From: Brachyhypopomus gauderio
Lineage: Eukaryota > Chordata > Actinopteri > Gymnotiformes > Hypopomidae
Assembly (NCBI RefSeq): GCF_052324685.1
Contig: NW_027506907.1
Span: forward strand, 223,790 to 287,789
Length of the DNA stretch: 64,000 nt
Direction of reading: 5' to 3'
This document shows positions 24,001 through 36,213 of this stretch, piece after piece. The translations under genes and the position numbers were made by a program. Position 1 is the first letter of the stretch; each line of letters opens with the position of its first letter. A model generated the notes under the pieces. The model saw only the letters and a list, made by a program, of their open reading frames with translations. It was not told where the DNA came from and did not search any database.

Positions 24001-25258
24001 GGCTCAAAAAAAACACTTATATTTCTGATAAAATTTTAACTTAATCAGAATAAAGATAAAATACTGAAGTTATCTTGCATCTACCTCTGAAGCTCTTCCG
24101 ATGTCTGAAATACAGGCGGTCCCCGGGTTACGACGTTGATCCGTCGTAAATCGATTTTCGGTGTAAATCGGAACATACGTACATGTATGTACGTAAATAA
24201 CGTACTATACGCAGTTATCCTATCCTAAAGCTAGCCTTTTGGCAAATACCTTTATTTATAGCTGCGTTTAACTAATCCTGACGCCACGCACACCAAACAC
24301 CAAGTTCCGTTTACGACGCAGAACCATTTAGGTCCAAACAAGGCTTTATACAGTAAATGGGAGATGTGTTGTAACCACGAAAAATCGTAACTTGGGAACC
24401 TCGTAAGGATCATATTTCGTCCTCAAAACAGATAGCATGCGCGCGCGTGTGGTTTATCATTATGATTTGACGGATTTTTCCCCCCCTCAATTTTTTTCTC
24501 GCGGACATGTCGGTACGCCGGAATTCCGGCGTGGCGCCTGAAAACTATCAGGCCTGTAAACTAGATTTTTTTTCGGCGTGAGAAATCGGGTGTGTGAGCG
24601 TGTGAAGACGGTCAAATGCGTGTGTCTCACTCTCAATGCGTGAGAGTTGGCAACCCTGCTTATCGTAACTGTAAAAGTTAACATTAGTGATGGCGATTTG
24701 TTTCATTAACCTTAGCACGCATTCGTGTATTTTCTGTAACGTCAGTGAGACCAAAACTTTATTTTTGTGAATAACTCCTTAGTTTCAGGTCCCTACCTAA
24801 TTTGATTTAAATGTAACGAAGTTTGATGCCAGAGACTAATGAAAGAAAGAAAAACCTAAAAAAAATTCTTTATTAATGTAGGCCTATTTATTTTTGTGTT
24901 TTTTAAGGCAGTGCCTTATCCTTATTTTAATAATTGTTTGTTGCAACAAGCTGCATATTTCATTAAAGGTTTAATGAACTATGATCTTAATTGTTTTTAT
25001 TTTTAGTTATAGCTGAAATCTAATGATGGTTATATAATAGCAGTTGCATTCTAGTGTATGTTTTATATTCAATTAACGTACAATCCGACTAGTCGACTAA
25101 TCGTAAAAATTAATCGGTGATTAGTCGACTATTAAAATAATCGTTTGTGGCAGCCCTAGTTTTGGGCAGAAATTGCTGGCCACTGTGTCATTGAAATTGC
25201 TGATTTCGGAAGTGCTCTGTTTGCTTATTAAGTCAATATGATAACTAATATATATATT

Positions 25259-25336
<78 letters not shown>

Positions 25337-28300
25337 CTCCCGACCCACCCCCAAAAAAAAGTCCTCGGATGTACACGATTCGCGTAGGTCACCCTTTACA
25401 ACTTCAAAACGGCGAATAAGGTGACAGATTTTCATGCCTGAGTTTTGATAAAGCTCAACAATATCACTTTTTGCCGATTTATTTTAGATGATTCATCCCC
25501 CAAAACATCCTGTTTCTCTGGAAATGTCATAGTTTTCTATACTATTACTGAACATACAAGGCGTAATCCCAAACCTCTGTCTCTGTTGTCACGGCGATCT
25601 CGGTCGGCATGATTCCCACGACGGTCGTAGGATGCGTCCCTGGCCTGCCTGTCGTTGTCATAGCGCTCACGCTCCGCCCCCCTCTCTGTGGTTCTCTCTG
25701 TGGTTCTCTCTGTGGTTCTCTCTGTGGTTCTCTCTGAGCTCCTCTCTCTCAGGGCACAGCTGCGGGACTCCCAGCTGTCATGGCCGCCGCTGCTGCCACT
25801 CTCAGCCTGCGAGGCGCGGGACCCTCGGGACGAGCCTGGACAGCAGACAGGACAGTGCAGCTCACGCTCACGCACTTCCCACAGATCCTCCCTGCAGAGC
25901 TCAGCCTACGTGCGGAGGTGACGTTCACCCATGCTTCCCACGTTACTTCCTCACCTTTGTCAACGACGTCCGACACGCGGCCCCTTCCCCTGCCGGTCCT
26001 CTCGGCCCGTGATTCGTTCCTGCCGTCTGCCCGCCCCTCGCTCCGCCCCTCTTCTCTGCCGTGTCCTCTCCCGTAACTCCTGTCTTCCTGCGCGGACGTG
26101 TCCTCTTTCCTGTGGGCGTCGCTCCTCTCCCTCTCTCTCTCCCGCTCTCTCTCCCTGTCCCGCCGTTCAAGCGAGTCCCGTCCAGAGCGGTCCCTGGACT
26201 CAGCCGCGCGGGTGTCCCGTTGGTCCTTGTTGTCGCCGTTGGCACGGTGCTGCCGGTCGTCGCGGGCGTCTCGCCGATTGCGGTCTGCGCGTCGCTCCCG
26301 GTCCCGGCTGTCCCGCGTGTCACGCTCGTCCCGCACAGAGTCAGCGTCGTAGCCACGATCGTCACGGCCGCCATCTTTGTCACGCTTGCCACGGCTCTCT
26401 GGACGCAGCAAACCAACACCACAACCCACATGGCACACACTCATCACTGAATGCAACTAACTTACTCAAACGTTAAACACTCATCCTTCCGTGTTTACGT
26501 CTAGGACGTTGCGTAACTATCCTGAATCTAGGAAACCAGTCAGGACGTCGCTACCAATACCAGAGTCACACCGAGACGTAAACGTTCACTTCAGTACTTC
26601 AACACGCAACAACTTCCTACCGTCTCTGCGTTCGTGACGTCTGTCCTGGGCGGGGCTCCTCTCCCTTTCGCTCCGCCCCCTCTCCCGGCCCTGCGAGTGG
26701 TGGCGGGAGGCTGGGCTAGGTCTTCCGCGGGCGGGCGACGCCTCCCTGTGTGGGGTGGGGGGCGAGCGCGTGCGTGAACGTCGTGAGGTTTGGGAAGCCA
26801 GAGGTGGGGAAGAGGAGGGAGGAAGGTGGTCACGCTGGAAGGACGGAGAGGCGGAGCGACGGCGACGGGGGGAAGGGGAGAGGCGTTGGTGGGAGGAGCC
26901 AGAATGGGAGGAGGGAGATGGGTGGGAGCGGGACACTGGGGAGGGGCTACGGTGGTGACGCAGCGGGGTACGGGACCTGAGCGTGAACAAAAACAAAACC
27001 CCAATACACTTAAAAACAACATGGACACTCAACATGATTATTTTTCATGTAGCGTTAAGCTTAGTACAAACGGGTATAGTAAAAACAACTTGGTACAATC
27101 AGGTTGAGTGTCTACAGGTTTAGGGGAGTACGAGCGCTCACCTCTGGGGTGAGCTCTGTTTCTGGCCGCTCGGTTTAGGGGACGGGGACTTCCTCCGCGC
27201 TGGGGGTGACGCCCCCCTGGAAGGTGGCGACACACTGCCAGAACGTTCCTCTGACGTTACCGAACGCTTAGCTTTGTGGGAACTGTCGGAACGGTCCCTG
27301 GAACGGCACACCAGTCAACATCAACCTCAGCGGGGTTACACGTTAGCGTATCAACCAGTCGAACCAGTCATGGAACCATACCCCCACCAGCAGACCTCCC
27401 CTCCACAGAGCGCCCCTCCCCCCACACACACACACACACACACACCTGCGTTTCTCCTTCTTCTCCTTGTGCTTCTCAGGGTCCCTGCCCCTCTCCTTGG
27501 CCTCCCGCACCTTGTCTTCACTCTTCTCCTTGTTCTTGTGTTTGCCCTTGTGCTTCTTGCCCCCTACAGGCAGGTCCAGGGGGACGGGGGGTGGCGGGCT
27601 GGGTGTGCGGGGCCCCTTCTTTTTGCCGTGCCCGCTCTTAGACGACCTGATGGAAGGACGTTGAGAAGGTCATTCGGGGTTCTTGAGAATACTGCAGGTG
27701 AAATGTGGGGTTTCCCCGTCTATGGGGTCTAATCTTCACAGTCTTAACATCAGTCTGCGTTTGCTACATAACACATACCGACACTCACTGAAATGTAGTT
27801 TGGCACAAACATTCCCAATCATGCTTCTCACCAATCAAACACACACAACTGATCTAGGATCAGAGTATGCCCTTCCTACTCCAATCTTGCTCACATGGAG
27901 CAGAGTGAGAGCTGACCCTGAACCAGTGCTCCTTCACCTGCACTCGGCCTCATCCGGCCTGCACTGCTCCGTGACGGGGGACGACAGGACGGAGGACGTG
28001 GTCTTCTTCTCCTTCTTGCTGGAGCCGACGGCCTTCCCGACACCTTTGCGCTTGGGGGAGGTGCCCGATTTGCGGGATGAAGGCGAGCCTTTGGAGCTCG
28101 AGCGTTCTGGGGACCCCTAAAACACACACACACTACTCAATAACATAACACCTAATGATGCTTACAGTATGAAGCATTGACACAAACATCACTTCGTGTC
28201 TACTTAATACTCACTGGCAAGTATTTAAAATATTGTAACATCAATGTAATTTAAGCATGAGCTATGTAACCGTCTACAATGATAATTATTTTGTTTATTT

Positions 28301-29061
28301 CCTCGGTATCCAGGAAAGAACAACACACACATTAATGTTCCATGCTTGGTTTGACAAAGTCTGTGCTGTGGCTTGATAATCATCATTCTTCAGTCCTGGT
28401 CAGATTCAGTGGCTTTCCTACAGTTTCAATCCAATCTAGTCCAGCCAAGCATTTGCAAAACCCAGTGGGATTATGAGCAATAGCTACTGAATAAACAGAC
28501 ATACTCTATCTTTGGAAGTGTTGCTGGTCCGGGTCTTGACCACCGATTCCTGTTCCAAGAATAAGCACAGTTAGTTATGACTCATTGAACCGACCTATTC
28601 ACGTCAACAAGGTCGTTCGGATCAAACTGTGCATTCGTTTGTATTGGGGGTAGCGTCTCTGCATTCTGGGTGTTCAACCTCTTTCTTGGTGACGACGTCG
28701 TCCCGTTTCTCCATGTTCTCCTGCTCCAGCTTCATCAGCTCATGCTGGATCTTCTGCCTCTTCATCTCTAGGGATAATTCGTAGTCGTAATCGCCGTTAT
28801 CAGAGTCTGGAAGAGAGGACGGGATGATCACAGGTTACGTGGCTGGTTGGTGGTTGATGGCGGGTTGTGCAGTGTGGTGGTTGATGGTGGGTGGCGCTGT
28901 GCTTGGTTGGTGGTGGAGCGGTAGGTGGTCGATGGTGGAGGTGCTAGACCTTCACGAGTGGGCTCCCACTCTACTGTTTCGTCTTCGCTGGCTGGAGTTC
29001 GCTCTTTAGTGATCTTTATGTCCTCTTTCTCTCTGTGTCTGCCTCGGGATGAATCTCTCTG

Positions 29062-29098
<37 letters not shown>

Positions 29099-29712
29099 TT
29101 AAAACCTGCGCAAAGAAGAAAACATTCAGAATAACAAAAGATGATTGGCCTTACTCTAGCTGCTGGTGAAGTCGGTTCGTCTGGCTCTCTTTTCTGAGTG
29201 TCTGCATCTACATCCTGTCTCTTATTCTTCATCCTCTCGCGGAGATCCCCAGTGGGCCTCTCCGCAGACCTGCACACATACACACACACACACACAACCG
29301 CAACTTAAGTCTCAGCGGGAATTACATCATTAAGTTCGCATTTATCAAAACTGCAGACTCACCTGCTGAACGTCCCAGAAAAACCTTTGCCTCTTGACGG
29401 AGTTCCATGTGTGTAGCGACAAGTGTTGCCGTAACTGCAATTTCCTGTTTTTAACCAATTTCTACAGTGGGTCTAACGGAAAGAAAACAAGCAAAGGGTT
29501 CATTTGGCCTCCTGGTCACTACAGTTCAGCATCTGTGGCGATGTATCTGTGTATAGTGAGGTTGTTCCCACCTCGGGAACATTACTCCCCGTGCTGGGTC
29601 CGAGTCTCTCAAAAACGCTTGGCCGGCGGGATGGAGTGGTGGTGGTGGTGGTGCTGCTGTCCGATATGGTCTTCGTATTCTCCACTGTTACCTTCCGCCT
29701 GATCTTGGACAT
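14833..29712 (-). CDS. zc3h13: Zinc finger CCCH-type containing 13 (m6A writer-complex subunit), 20 exons
   Basis: Nuclear scaffold of the WTAP/VIRMA/HAKAI m6A complex. Exons 5'->3': 29572-29712, 29363-29472, 29155-29269, 28950-29061, 28679-28806, 28505-28549, 27938-28116, 27446-27646, 27142-27297, 26621-26976, 25955-26398, 25575-25835, 21693-22161, 20352-20464, 18976-20247, 18284-18844, 17684-17827, 17266-17466, 15164-15327, 14833-14988. The sum is 5328 nt: 1775 residues plus TGA, every junction in frame. The N-terminus MSKIRRKVTVENTKTISDS matches human; exon 2 carries the finger C-x8-C-x5-C-x3-H (CRNWLKTGNC..C..H). The middle is low-complexity RS/RE/RD. The conserved C-terminus has EEYEPISDDELDEILA, PLDVIDVDW, FEHDLGALNMAAL and ends VCVS. 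The exon 13 donor must be GC to hold frame; the exon 5 donor (GTTGAA) is weak. Introns 12, 13 and 18 carry hAT-type elements. Confidence 0.96.
14990..15043. repeat. (CA)n at the zc3h13 exon 20 acceptor
   Basis: About 26 CA units; on the sense strand they read as (TG)n-TAG with no intervening pyrimidine tract before the last coding exon. Confidence 0.95.
15400..17108. mobile_element. hAT-like remnant in zc3h13 intron 18
   Basis: The left end GGTGTCAAACTCAAGGCCCG, followed by CGGGCCAAATGTG, is the familiar terminal motif of a vertebrate hAT (Charlie-like) group, by recall. A partner end may be TATGGCCCTCCGTGGGTGAG at about 17080-17105, but it lacks the outer GTTTGACACC. No target duplication could be fixed. 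It encloses the inverted-repeat element at 15718-16869. Confidence 0.45.
15718..16869. mobile_element. Foldback/MITE-like element with ~280-bp inverted arms
   Basis: The left arm (15718-16002) begins TTTGCAAACCCTACTGGCCT. The right arm (16587-16869) is its reverse complement, ending AGGCCAGTAGGGTTTGCAAA, with only scattered mismatches and small gaps. The ~585-bp spacer is CpG-rich in its second half. The arms encode a 60-odd-residue open frame in both orientations, which I take as incidental. No transposase was recognised. Confidence 0.85.
20680..21585. mobile_element. Non-autonomous hAT element with 8-bp target duplication
   Basis: The ends are CAGTGTTGCGAATAACG and, reversed, CAGTGTTGGGAACGTTACTT. 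The element is flanked by identical 8-bp copies of GTTATGGT (20672-20679 and 21586-21593), the hAT signature. It is 906 bp long, without a transposase frame, in zc3h13 intron 13. Confidence 0.92.
22709..22806. repeat. ~27-bp tandem repeat in zc3h13 intron 12
   Basis: Three and a half copies of a unit with GGTAAATGTACGATCTGG and TAAACGTAGT. Confidence 0.88.
23180..23310 (+). pseudogene. BED zinc finger of a hAT transposase (decayed)
   Basis: Translation near 23216-23290 gives CNICKAELAFHGSTTAM followed by YNH, the hallmark of BED fingers in hAT/ZBED proteins (C-x2-C ... H). Upstream a K-x-R-D-H-F-like segment is present in another frame, and a small insertion precedes the second histidine, so the exon is not translatable. 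No downstream dimerisation domain was found. Confidence 0.8.
24110..24410. mobile_element. Probable nested MITE-like repeat
   Basis: Begins CAGGCGGTCCCCGGGTTACG and ends near CGTAACTTGGGAACCTCG. The ends are imperfect inverted copies (GGTCCCCGGGTTACGAC against GGTTCCCAAGTTACGAT). It resembles a widespread vertebrate repeat opening with the same words; the family is uncertain. Confidence 0.4.
25242..25333. repeat. (TA)n microsatellite in zc3h13 intron 12
   Basis: About 90 bp of TA repeats with a few TTTA interruptions. Confidence 0.96.
25685..25740 (-). repeat. In-frame 12-bp coding repeat in zc3h13 exon 12
   Basis: Four to five copies of GGTTCTCTCTGT on the plus strand encode repeated Glu-Arg-Thr-Thr on the minus strand. 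The 12-bp period preserves frame. Confidence 0.93.
29063..29094. repeat. (CA)n at the zc3h13 exon 4 acceptor
   Basis: On the sense strand (TG)n-TAG abuts the CAG AGA start of exon 4. A second, shorter TG-rich acceptor tract precedes exon 3 (29271-29296). Confidence 0.9.
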
Positions 29713-30705
29713 TCTGCAGGGCTTTAAAACACGTGACTTATTACTTACGGGACAATTAACGCTCGTTAGTAACGTGTAGACAGACGGGTTCATGCTGTAC
29801 GTCAACACCGATAAAGAAAAACACACTAATATAAGCCGCAGTGTTTACAGCGACCTGGAACTTACAGAAACATGAATTCATTCTGGCTAAACAGCACTAG
29901 TTACACTGTAAACAAACGTCGTGTGTGGAATTAGACATGTAGCTAGAAGAACAAGTGTTCGAACAAGAAAATATGTTAGGAACAATATTCATTAAAGGCT
30001 TCATCTTGCTCCATTAGTTAGGCCTAAGTGATAACCAGCCTAGCTGTGTTAGCTAACAGTTCACGGCCTAGCTAACTAGGCTAATAGCTAGAGCCCCGCT
30101 GAATGAACCTTACACTAGTTCACTAAACGAAAAAGGTCTCACCCAAAATTCTATTTAAGTACTGTGCCCAGTTTCATAGACTTGTGGGTTTGATTTTCTT
30201 ATTGCAAATAATAATATTGCAGTTCATTAAACGGCGCTCCCCAAGCCGCCTTCATGGTGCTAGCGAGACTGTAAAACTATTACTTCCCAGTTAGCGGGAA
30301 GAAGAGGATTGTGGGAAACTGGATGTATTATGTGGCGTCTGTTTGCTAGTTTTGGCCTTTGATTAAAGATGAACAAACATTTAAATGTTTAGATATTTTA
30401 GTGAACCTAAAAAGTATGTCGCATTAAAGTGTGAAATAAAAGTTTATTTAAACACACACACACATACAAATAACTGCAGACACCTGTAGCCTATATATTG
30501 GTTTAAATCTTTTATTTATTTTTTTTTATTTTTAATTTTATTTATTTTTCATCTGTAGTATAGAGACCAATAGAAAACACCTCAGAAGAACTACAGTTAT
30601 TATGGGAATCTTTATGTTTGTGCAAATTTAAAGTCACACATCACATGCAGGAGACACATACATGCGAAACGCTGGTGTGATGGTTTTATCCATAAACGCA
30701 GCAAC
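29713..30705. promoter_or_regulatory. zc3h13 upstream region and cpb2 3' UTR
   Basis: About 990 bp. The proximal part (29713-30330) should hold the zc3h13 5' UTR and promoter; no TATA box is apparent. Towards 30706 is the cpb2 3' UTR, with reverse AATAAA signals (TTTATT at 30443-30448 and 30510-30550). No additional gene was seen. Confidence 0.5.
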
Positions 30706-31198
30706 TCACTGGATCTTCTGCAGCACACGCAGAGCTATGATCTTGACCGCAAGAAGCGCGTCATTGCACGCGCTCGGGATGGAGGCCGGGGGGAGGAGGA
30801 AGCCGTACCGGCCGCGGTCTTGAAGCTCAAACGTGAATGAGTACTTGATGCCCAGATTGTAGGCCCAGTCATCAGAACCGCCGGGAGCTAGATCTGGTGA
30901 GACCAGGAGACACAATCAGAGGACCCTGCGTCCGCCTATGTCACAGGAACCTTGTGCACATGCCAATGAACATGAGCAGACATGTGGTGCGTGTTGCATG
31001 TGGAGACCAGACAGCAGCTAAACGTGGAGTACTGTGATATGCAGCGTGACTTGTTGCTGTGCGCTGAGGAATGGCACATGAGTGTGAGAGGGAGGACAAA
31101 CTTACATATCGTCTCTGCTCCGGCACCGAACCGATAATGATTTTTGTAAGCCTGACGTATTTTCGCGGCCACCTCTTGTACAAGTGCAAGCTGTCACA

Positions 31199-31245
<47 letters not shown>

Positions 31246-34200
31246 CGAAGATTAAAATAGGGTCTCTCTTCCTTCATTACGTTAGTAGTAAAAGCCTGCC
31301 ATCTACACTGAATACCTGTTTATTTGTATATGCAAAATTACAGCATAAGCCATCAACATAATTAGGCTTACAGTACATAGTAAAGATGACCTCTGTTCTC
31401 TGGTAACATAGTGCCTTGATGGAAGAGTCTGTGTATCACTGACCTGAGACCAGCACTGCCAGTTCTCAGGAGACGTTTAAGCTTAGATGATGTGGCAAGG
31501 GGGATTGTAGAGCAGTGTGTAAAAAGGGCGCTCACCAGTTCACCGTGGTTTTTCGCCTGCTCACGGGTGCAGGAGTAAGGGAAGAGCAGCATCTGGGAAT
31601 ACGAGTGGATGGAAATGTAGAGCCTGACGGAGTCTTTGTGTGAGCGGAGGAACTTGGCCACGGCTTCCACCTCCGGCTCCGACTCTGGGTGCCGGCCGCA
31701 GTAGATCTCAGAGCAGGGGTCGCTGGAGGCACCTTCCGCTTCAAAGGGAAACAATGGTCAGTCAGGACTTTCAGGCTAAAGACATGGTTGCCCTTTTATG
31801 GTGGTTTGAGAAGAGAGCCATTGGTAATTTTATGATGGTTTGTCTTTGAATGGTTGGTACTCAGCCCTGCCCAAGTGCCTAAATTTACATTGACGAGAAT
31901 TGTTAGACCAGAGAATTCAAACAGCTAAAAAAAAAAACCAAAAAACAAACTACCACAATGTTTCCATTGCTCATCTTACAGTTCAATGTACAATTAATCA
32001 AGTTTGTATAGTGTTTCCTTTATAAGCCACTTTCTTGGTTTCATGCACTGGGTTGGCTGTCACAAGTCTCTTCATCCACATCTGCTAAACTACTCTGGTT
32101 CACTATGACCTTCAAGGTGTTGTCACTATGACCTTCAAGGTGTTGTCACTATGACCTTCAAGGTGTTGTCACTATGACCTTCAAGGTGTTGTCACTATGA
32201 CCTTCAAGGTGTTGTCACTTACTGCACCATTTGGCATCAAAGTTCCTGTTCAGGTCAGCTCCCACACACGGGCTGTGCTCCATCACAGAACGGTTCTTCC
32301 TCCACATGCGGTTCTGCCCACACGAGACCAAATGATGAACTATAACATTCGTTGGCTGAATCGTAAATATTCACTCACTAAATAGTGAATACTTAAACAT
32401 GAATATTTGGGCTGTATATCAACAAAACAACGACATCAGTTTAAAGACCCAGGGAAAATAAAGTATTACAATATGTTTTATGATAAATAGAACTGTAAAC
32501 ATTCAGCAATTATTTAAAATAATAACAGAACTGTTATTATATTTATATTATTTTAATATTATTTACTAGAAACAGACAAATGGCATCATGTCCTGGGTGA
32601 GAAGGGTCTGGGCGTGGTCGCAATATTCTAATGAGGAAGCTTGACTGACAGCCCTGTACATGTATGAACTACCAATGAGGATACTTATGTTAATGATCCT
32701 GGAGTCCAGAGGCCATATAAACCTCACAGGTGCTGACACCATGTTGGGTTTTTATGTTTAAAATCAGGATGAATAGTAAACTACAGGCTTAGACACAAAT
32801 AGCCAAGTCTTTGAATGATGAAAATAAATAATCTGACATACCACCTTCCAGTAGTTTATGTCAGCATAGCCTGATCTAATGCCTGTGCGTTCATCTACAA
32901 TTAGCTTGTGATTCTACATGTCCTTATTTGTGTTCATCACTGTGAGACTATATGATCTAAAACAAATCAGGTCTGTGTAGATTCACTGACAATCAATACC
33001 GTTTTGGTCCATTTGTGTAAACATTAAAATCAACATTTGTTTGTTTGTTTGTTTGCAAATTAGAGTCTTAGCACATTTGGCTAATATTTTACTTGCTAGA
33101 AATGTTTCACTAGTATGCTAGCTAGGCTGACCTGAGAATGATGCTGAATTGGACTAATGCTAAACGAAGGGTGCTTACATAAGGACAGCCCATTTTACAA
33201 CAGAAGATAGAATTTCTGTTTAAGGAGATGTGTCAGTTATTGGTCACTACAACTGCACTGATAGGAGGACACAGTTTCTAGAAGTACAGCATATGTCCAT
33301 GACCAAGATTAACCTAATAATATATTACAAAACACAGTTTTCGGTTCCCTGGGATGAGAAAATTCTTGCAGAGGCAAGGGTGAGAACCAGATAGATTTAT
33401 AAGTTGACAATTTATGAATCCATTTAAATATATGGCATTATTCTTTTAAAATATTTTTTAAATTGTCCCTTTAAAAACCTGAACAGTTTTCTGCACAGGG
33501 AGCTGTAATGATGTAGTGTGATCTACACACTTTTGAGTTCATTGTAACACCCAAGAACCATCAGACTGAGCAAATCCCAAAAGGAACCCAGTATGTTTCT
33601 TCAGCCATTAACATTTCCTAGACAGTTTTTTGTTCCATTAAATACATTTATATATTCCTGAAACAGTTTAAACTCGAACACCTCCTTCACTACATAAGAA
33701 ATGAAAGTCTTACTGTGGTCCATGTATAGGCATAACCATCTGGGTTCATGACGGGTAAGACATAAATGTCCATTGTATCCAGTATAGTTGTGACATCTGT
33801 ATATTGTTTGTAAAATGTAAGAACCTGAGAAAAAAGTTTTCTTTTGATTATTGTTGTGTTTTGACTTACATATGAATATTCTCTTGGATGTCTTTCCTCA
33901 TCACTGAAGCAGGATTTGTGTCCAAATATCACCTTTAAAATCAAGTTTTCACTCCTCTTTCCATGTGAGACTAAGCAGTAAATATGTGCTGAATGAGGGG
34001 TGCTGAATGAGGGGTGCTGAATGAGGGGTGCTGAATGATGGGTGCTGAATGAGGGGTGCTGAATGAGGGGTGCTGAATGAGGGGTGCTGAATGAGGGGTG
34101 CTGAATGAGGGGTGCTGAATGAGAGGTGCTGAATGATGGGTGCTGAATGAGAGGTGCTGAATGAAGGGTGCTGAATGAGGGGTGCTGAATGAGAGGTGCT

Positions 34201-36168
34201 GAATGAGAGGTGCTGAATGAGGGGTGCTGAATGAGGGGTGCTGAATGAGGGGTGCTGAATGAGAGGTGCTGAATGATGGGTGCTGAATGAGGGGTGCTGA
34301 ATGAGGGGTGCTGAATGATGGGTGCTGAATGATGGGTGCTGAATGAGGGGTGCTGAATGAGGGGTGCTGAATGATGGGTGCTGAATGATGGGTGCTGAAT
34401 GAGGGGTGCTGAATGAGGGGTGCTGAATGAGGGGTGCTGAATGATGGGTGCTGAATGATGGGTGCTGAATGATGGGTGCTGAATGAGGGGTGCTGAATGA
34501 TGGGTGCTGAATGATGGGTGCTGAATGATGGGTGCTGAATGAGGGGTGCTGAATGAGGGGTGCTGAATGAGGGGTGCTGAATGAAGGGTGCTGAATGAAG
34601 GGTGCTGAATCAATGTTGCTGAATGAGAGGTGCTGAATCAATGTTGTTGAATGAGAGGTGCTGAATGGCTCAGGTTCTTACATATCTGACAAACCAGAGG
34701 CAGAAGGCAGGAGAGATCCACTCTCTGGCGTGAATTCCACAGTCCAGCCACATGGCTTTCTCCACTGCTGGCCGCCTACCTGACAACTACAGCCCAAACA
34801 AACAGACAGTAAACGACTGGAAAACTTGACCTTACGCTCCAGGGAAGTTGATATTTCAAATTATAAATCTGAAATATATATTTCCCAGTGCAAAGCAAAG
34901 TGCAAAATAAAATGGAGATTATAAAGATACTTATGGTATTAACTTTAACATAAATAATGCTTAGGTAAATAACTTTTACTTGCGAGAACCATGCAAATGT
35001 TTGTACCAAGCTATCAGGACAAGGATACTTGGTTAGGTATTTTTTAAAAATGTGTATAGGAAAGTGGTTTTTACCTTCAGAACGTAAAGTGGACGTTTCT
35101 CAAATGATGACCCAATCAAAATGACTTTCACTATGTCTGGATAATCTCGGCTTGTTTTATTCACCCAGTAATAGATCTGGGTAAAAAACAAAAAAAAAAA
35201 CAAAAGAGCAGTTAAAAAAAAACAAAGTAACAACCCAAGAGCATATCCAAGTGCTTATTTCAGTTCATGGTTATTTCAGTTCATGGATATTTCATGTTTT
35301 GATGCCTTACCTCTTCTAAAGAGTGATATTTCTCATAGTTCATGCCACCGCTTCGAGGATCACTGCTCTCATTTCTCCTCTGCTTCTCAATCAGTTCCTC
35401 TGTGTTCTCCAGCAGAACACTGCCCAAAAGCACATTAGAGCTCACACTGAACATGCAGGTCCAGGATCATTTTTGGCCATTTGTGATCTAAATAAATGCA
35501 AATTTGCTTATAGTGGAGAGCTGATCCTGGATCAGCAATCTTAACGGACAGTTGGTACAGGCTGGATATTATTCAGTGGTGGAGAGTGTTCCAATATTTA
35601 CAAAAGAATTAAAAATTATTCACAGTAGTAGTAATACAGCACATTTGTGTTGACTGGCGAGGAAAATTATCCAGAAAGTTCCCTGAGCAGTTCAGACACA
35701 TGGGAAAGGGGTAGGGGCTTCACATGTATGGAGCTTCTCAAAGTTAAACACTCTGAGTAAAAGACAAATGATTTCTTCTTTCTGCTGCTTACGTTACACA
35801 CGGCAGACTCACAAATGTATCATGGCTCGGATCCGAGTCAGATCCTTAACCATGCTGTTACTCTCGTATGAGGTTATTTGTTTAAATGAATATCCCCCAA
35901 AATATGCTAGGATGGTTCACAGTAAGCAAATGCTAGTGGTGGCATCATTTAACAATATGCAAATGAGAATAGGACAACAGCTGGGGCAGTCATGGCCTGA
36001 TTGTAGGGAACTGGTCTTGTGACCGGAGGGTCGTGGGTTCAATTCCCAGGCCTGAGGCCATGACTGAGGTGCCCTTGAGCAAGGCACCGAACCCCAACTG
36101 CTCCCCGGGTGCCGGGCTAGAGCTGCCCACCGCTCTGGGCATGTGTGATCCACAGCCCCCTAGTAATC

Positions 36169-36213
<45 letters not shown>

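Larger units (their letters stand above)
22934..25158. mobile_element. Degenerate hAT transposon with BED-finger remnant
   Basis: The terminal inverted repeat is TAGGGCTGCCATGATTAGTC at the left and the reverse of TAGGGCTGCCACAAACGATT at the right; subterminal DNA is rich in AGTCGACTA words. Flanks GTTCTGGG (22926-22933) and GTTTTGGG (25159-25166) form an 8-bp target duplication with one mismatch. It is 2225 bp long, in zc3h13 intron 12. The interior holds a zinc-finger-coding remnant and a probable nested element. Confidence 0.9.

Noticed and set aside
33690-34613. 307-codon [13 protein letters not shown]-type protein
   Set aside because: Generated by the 14-bp minisatellite in intron 6 of cpb2; only the 33714-33824 part is an exon.
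35985-36172. tRNA gene
   Set aside because: A B-box-like word is present but there is no cloverleaf; the V-SINE centre and TG tail identify a SINE.
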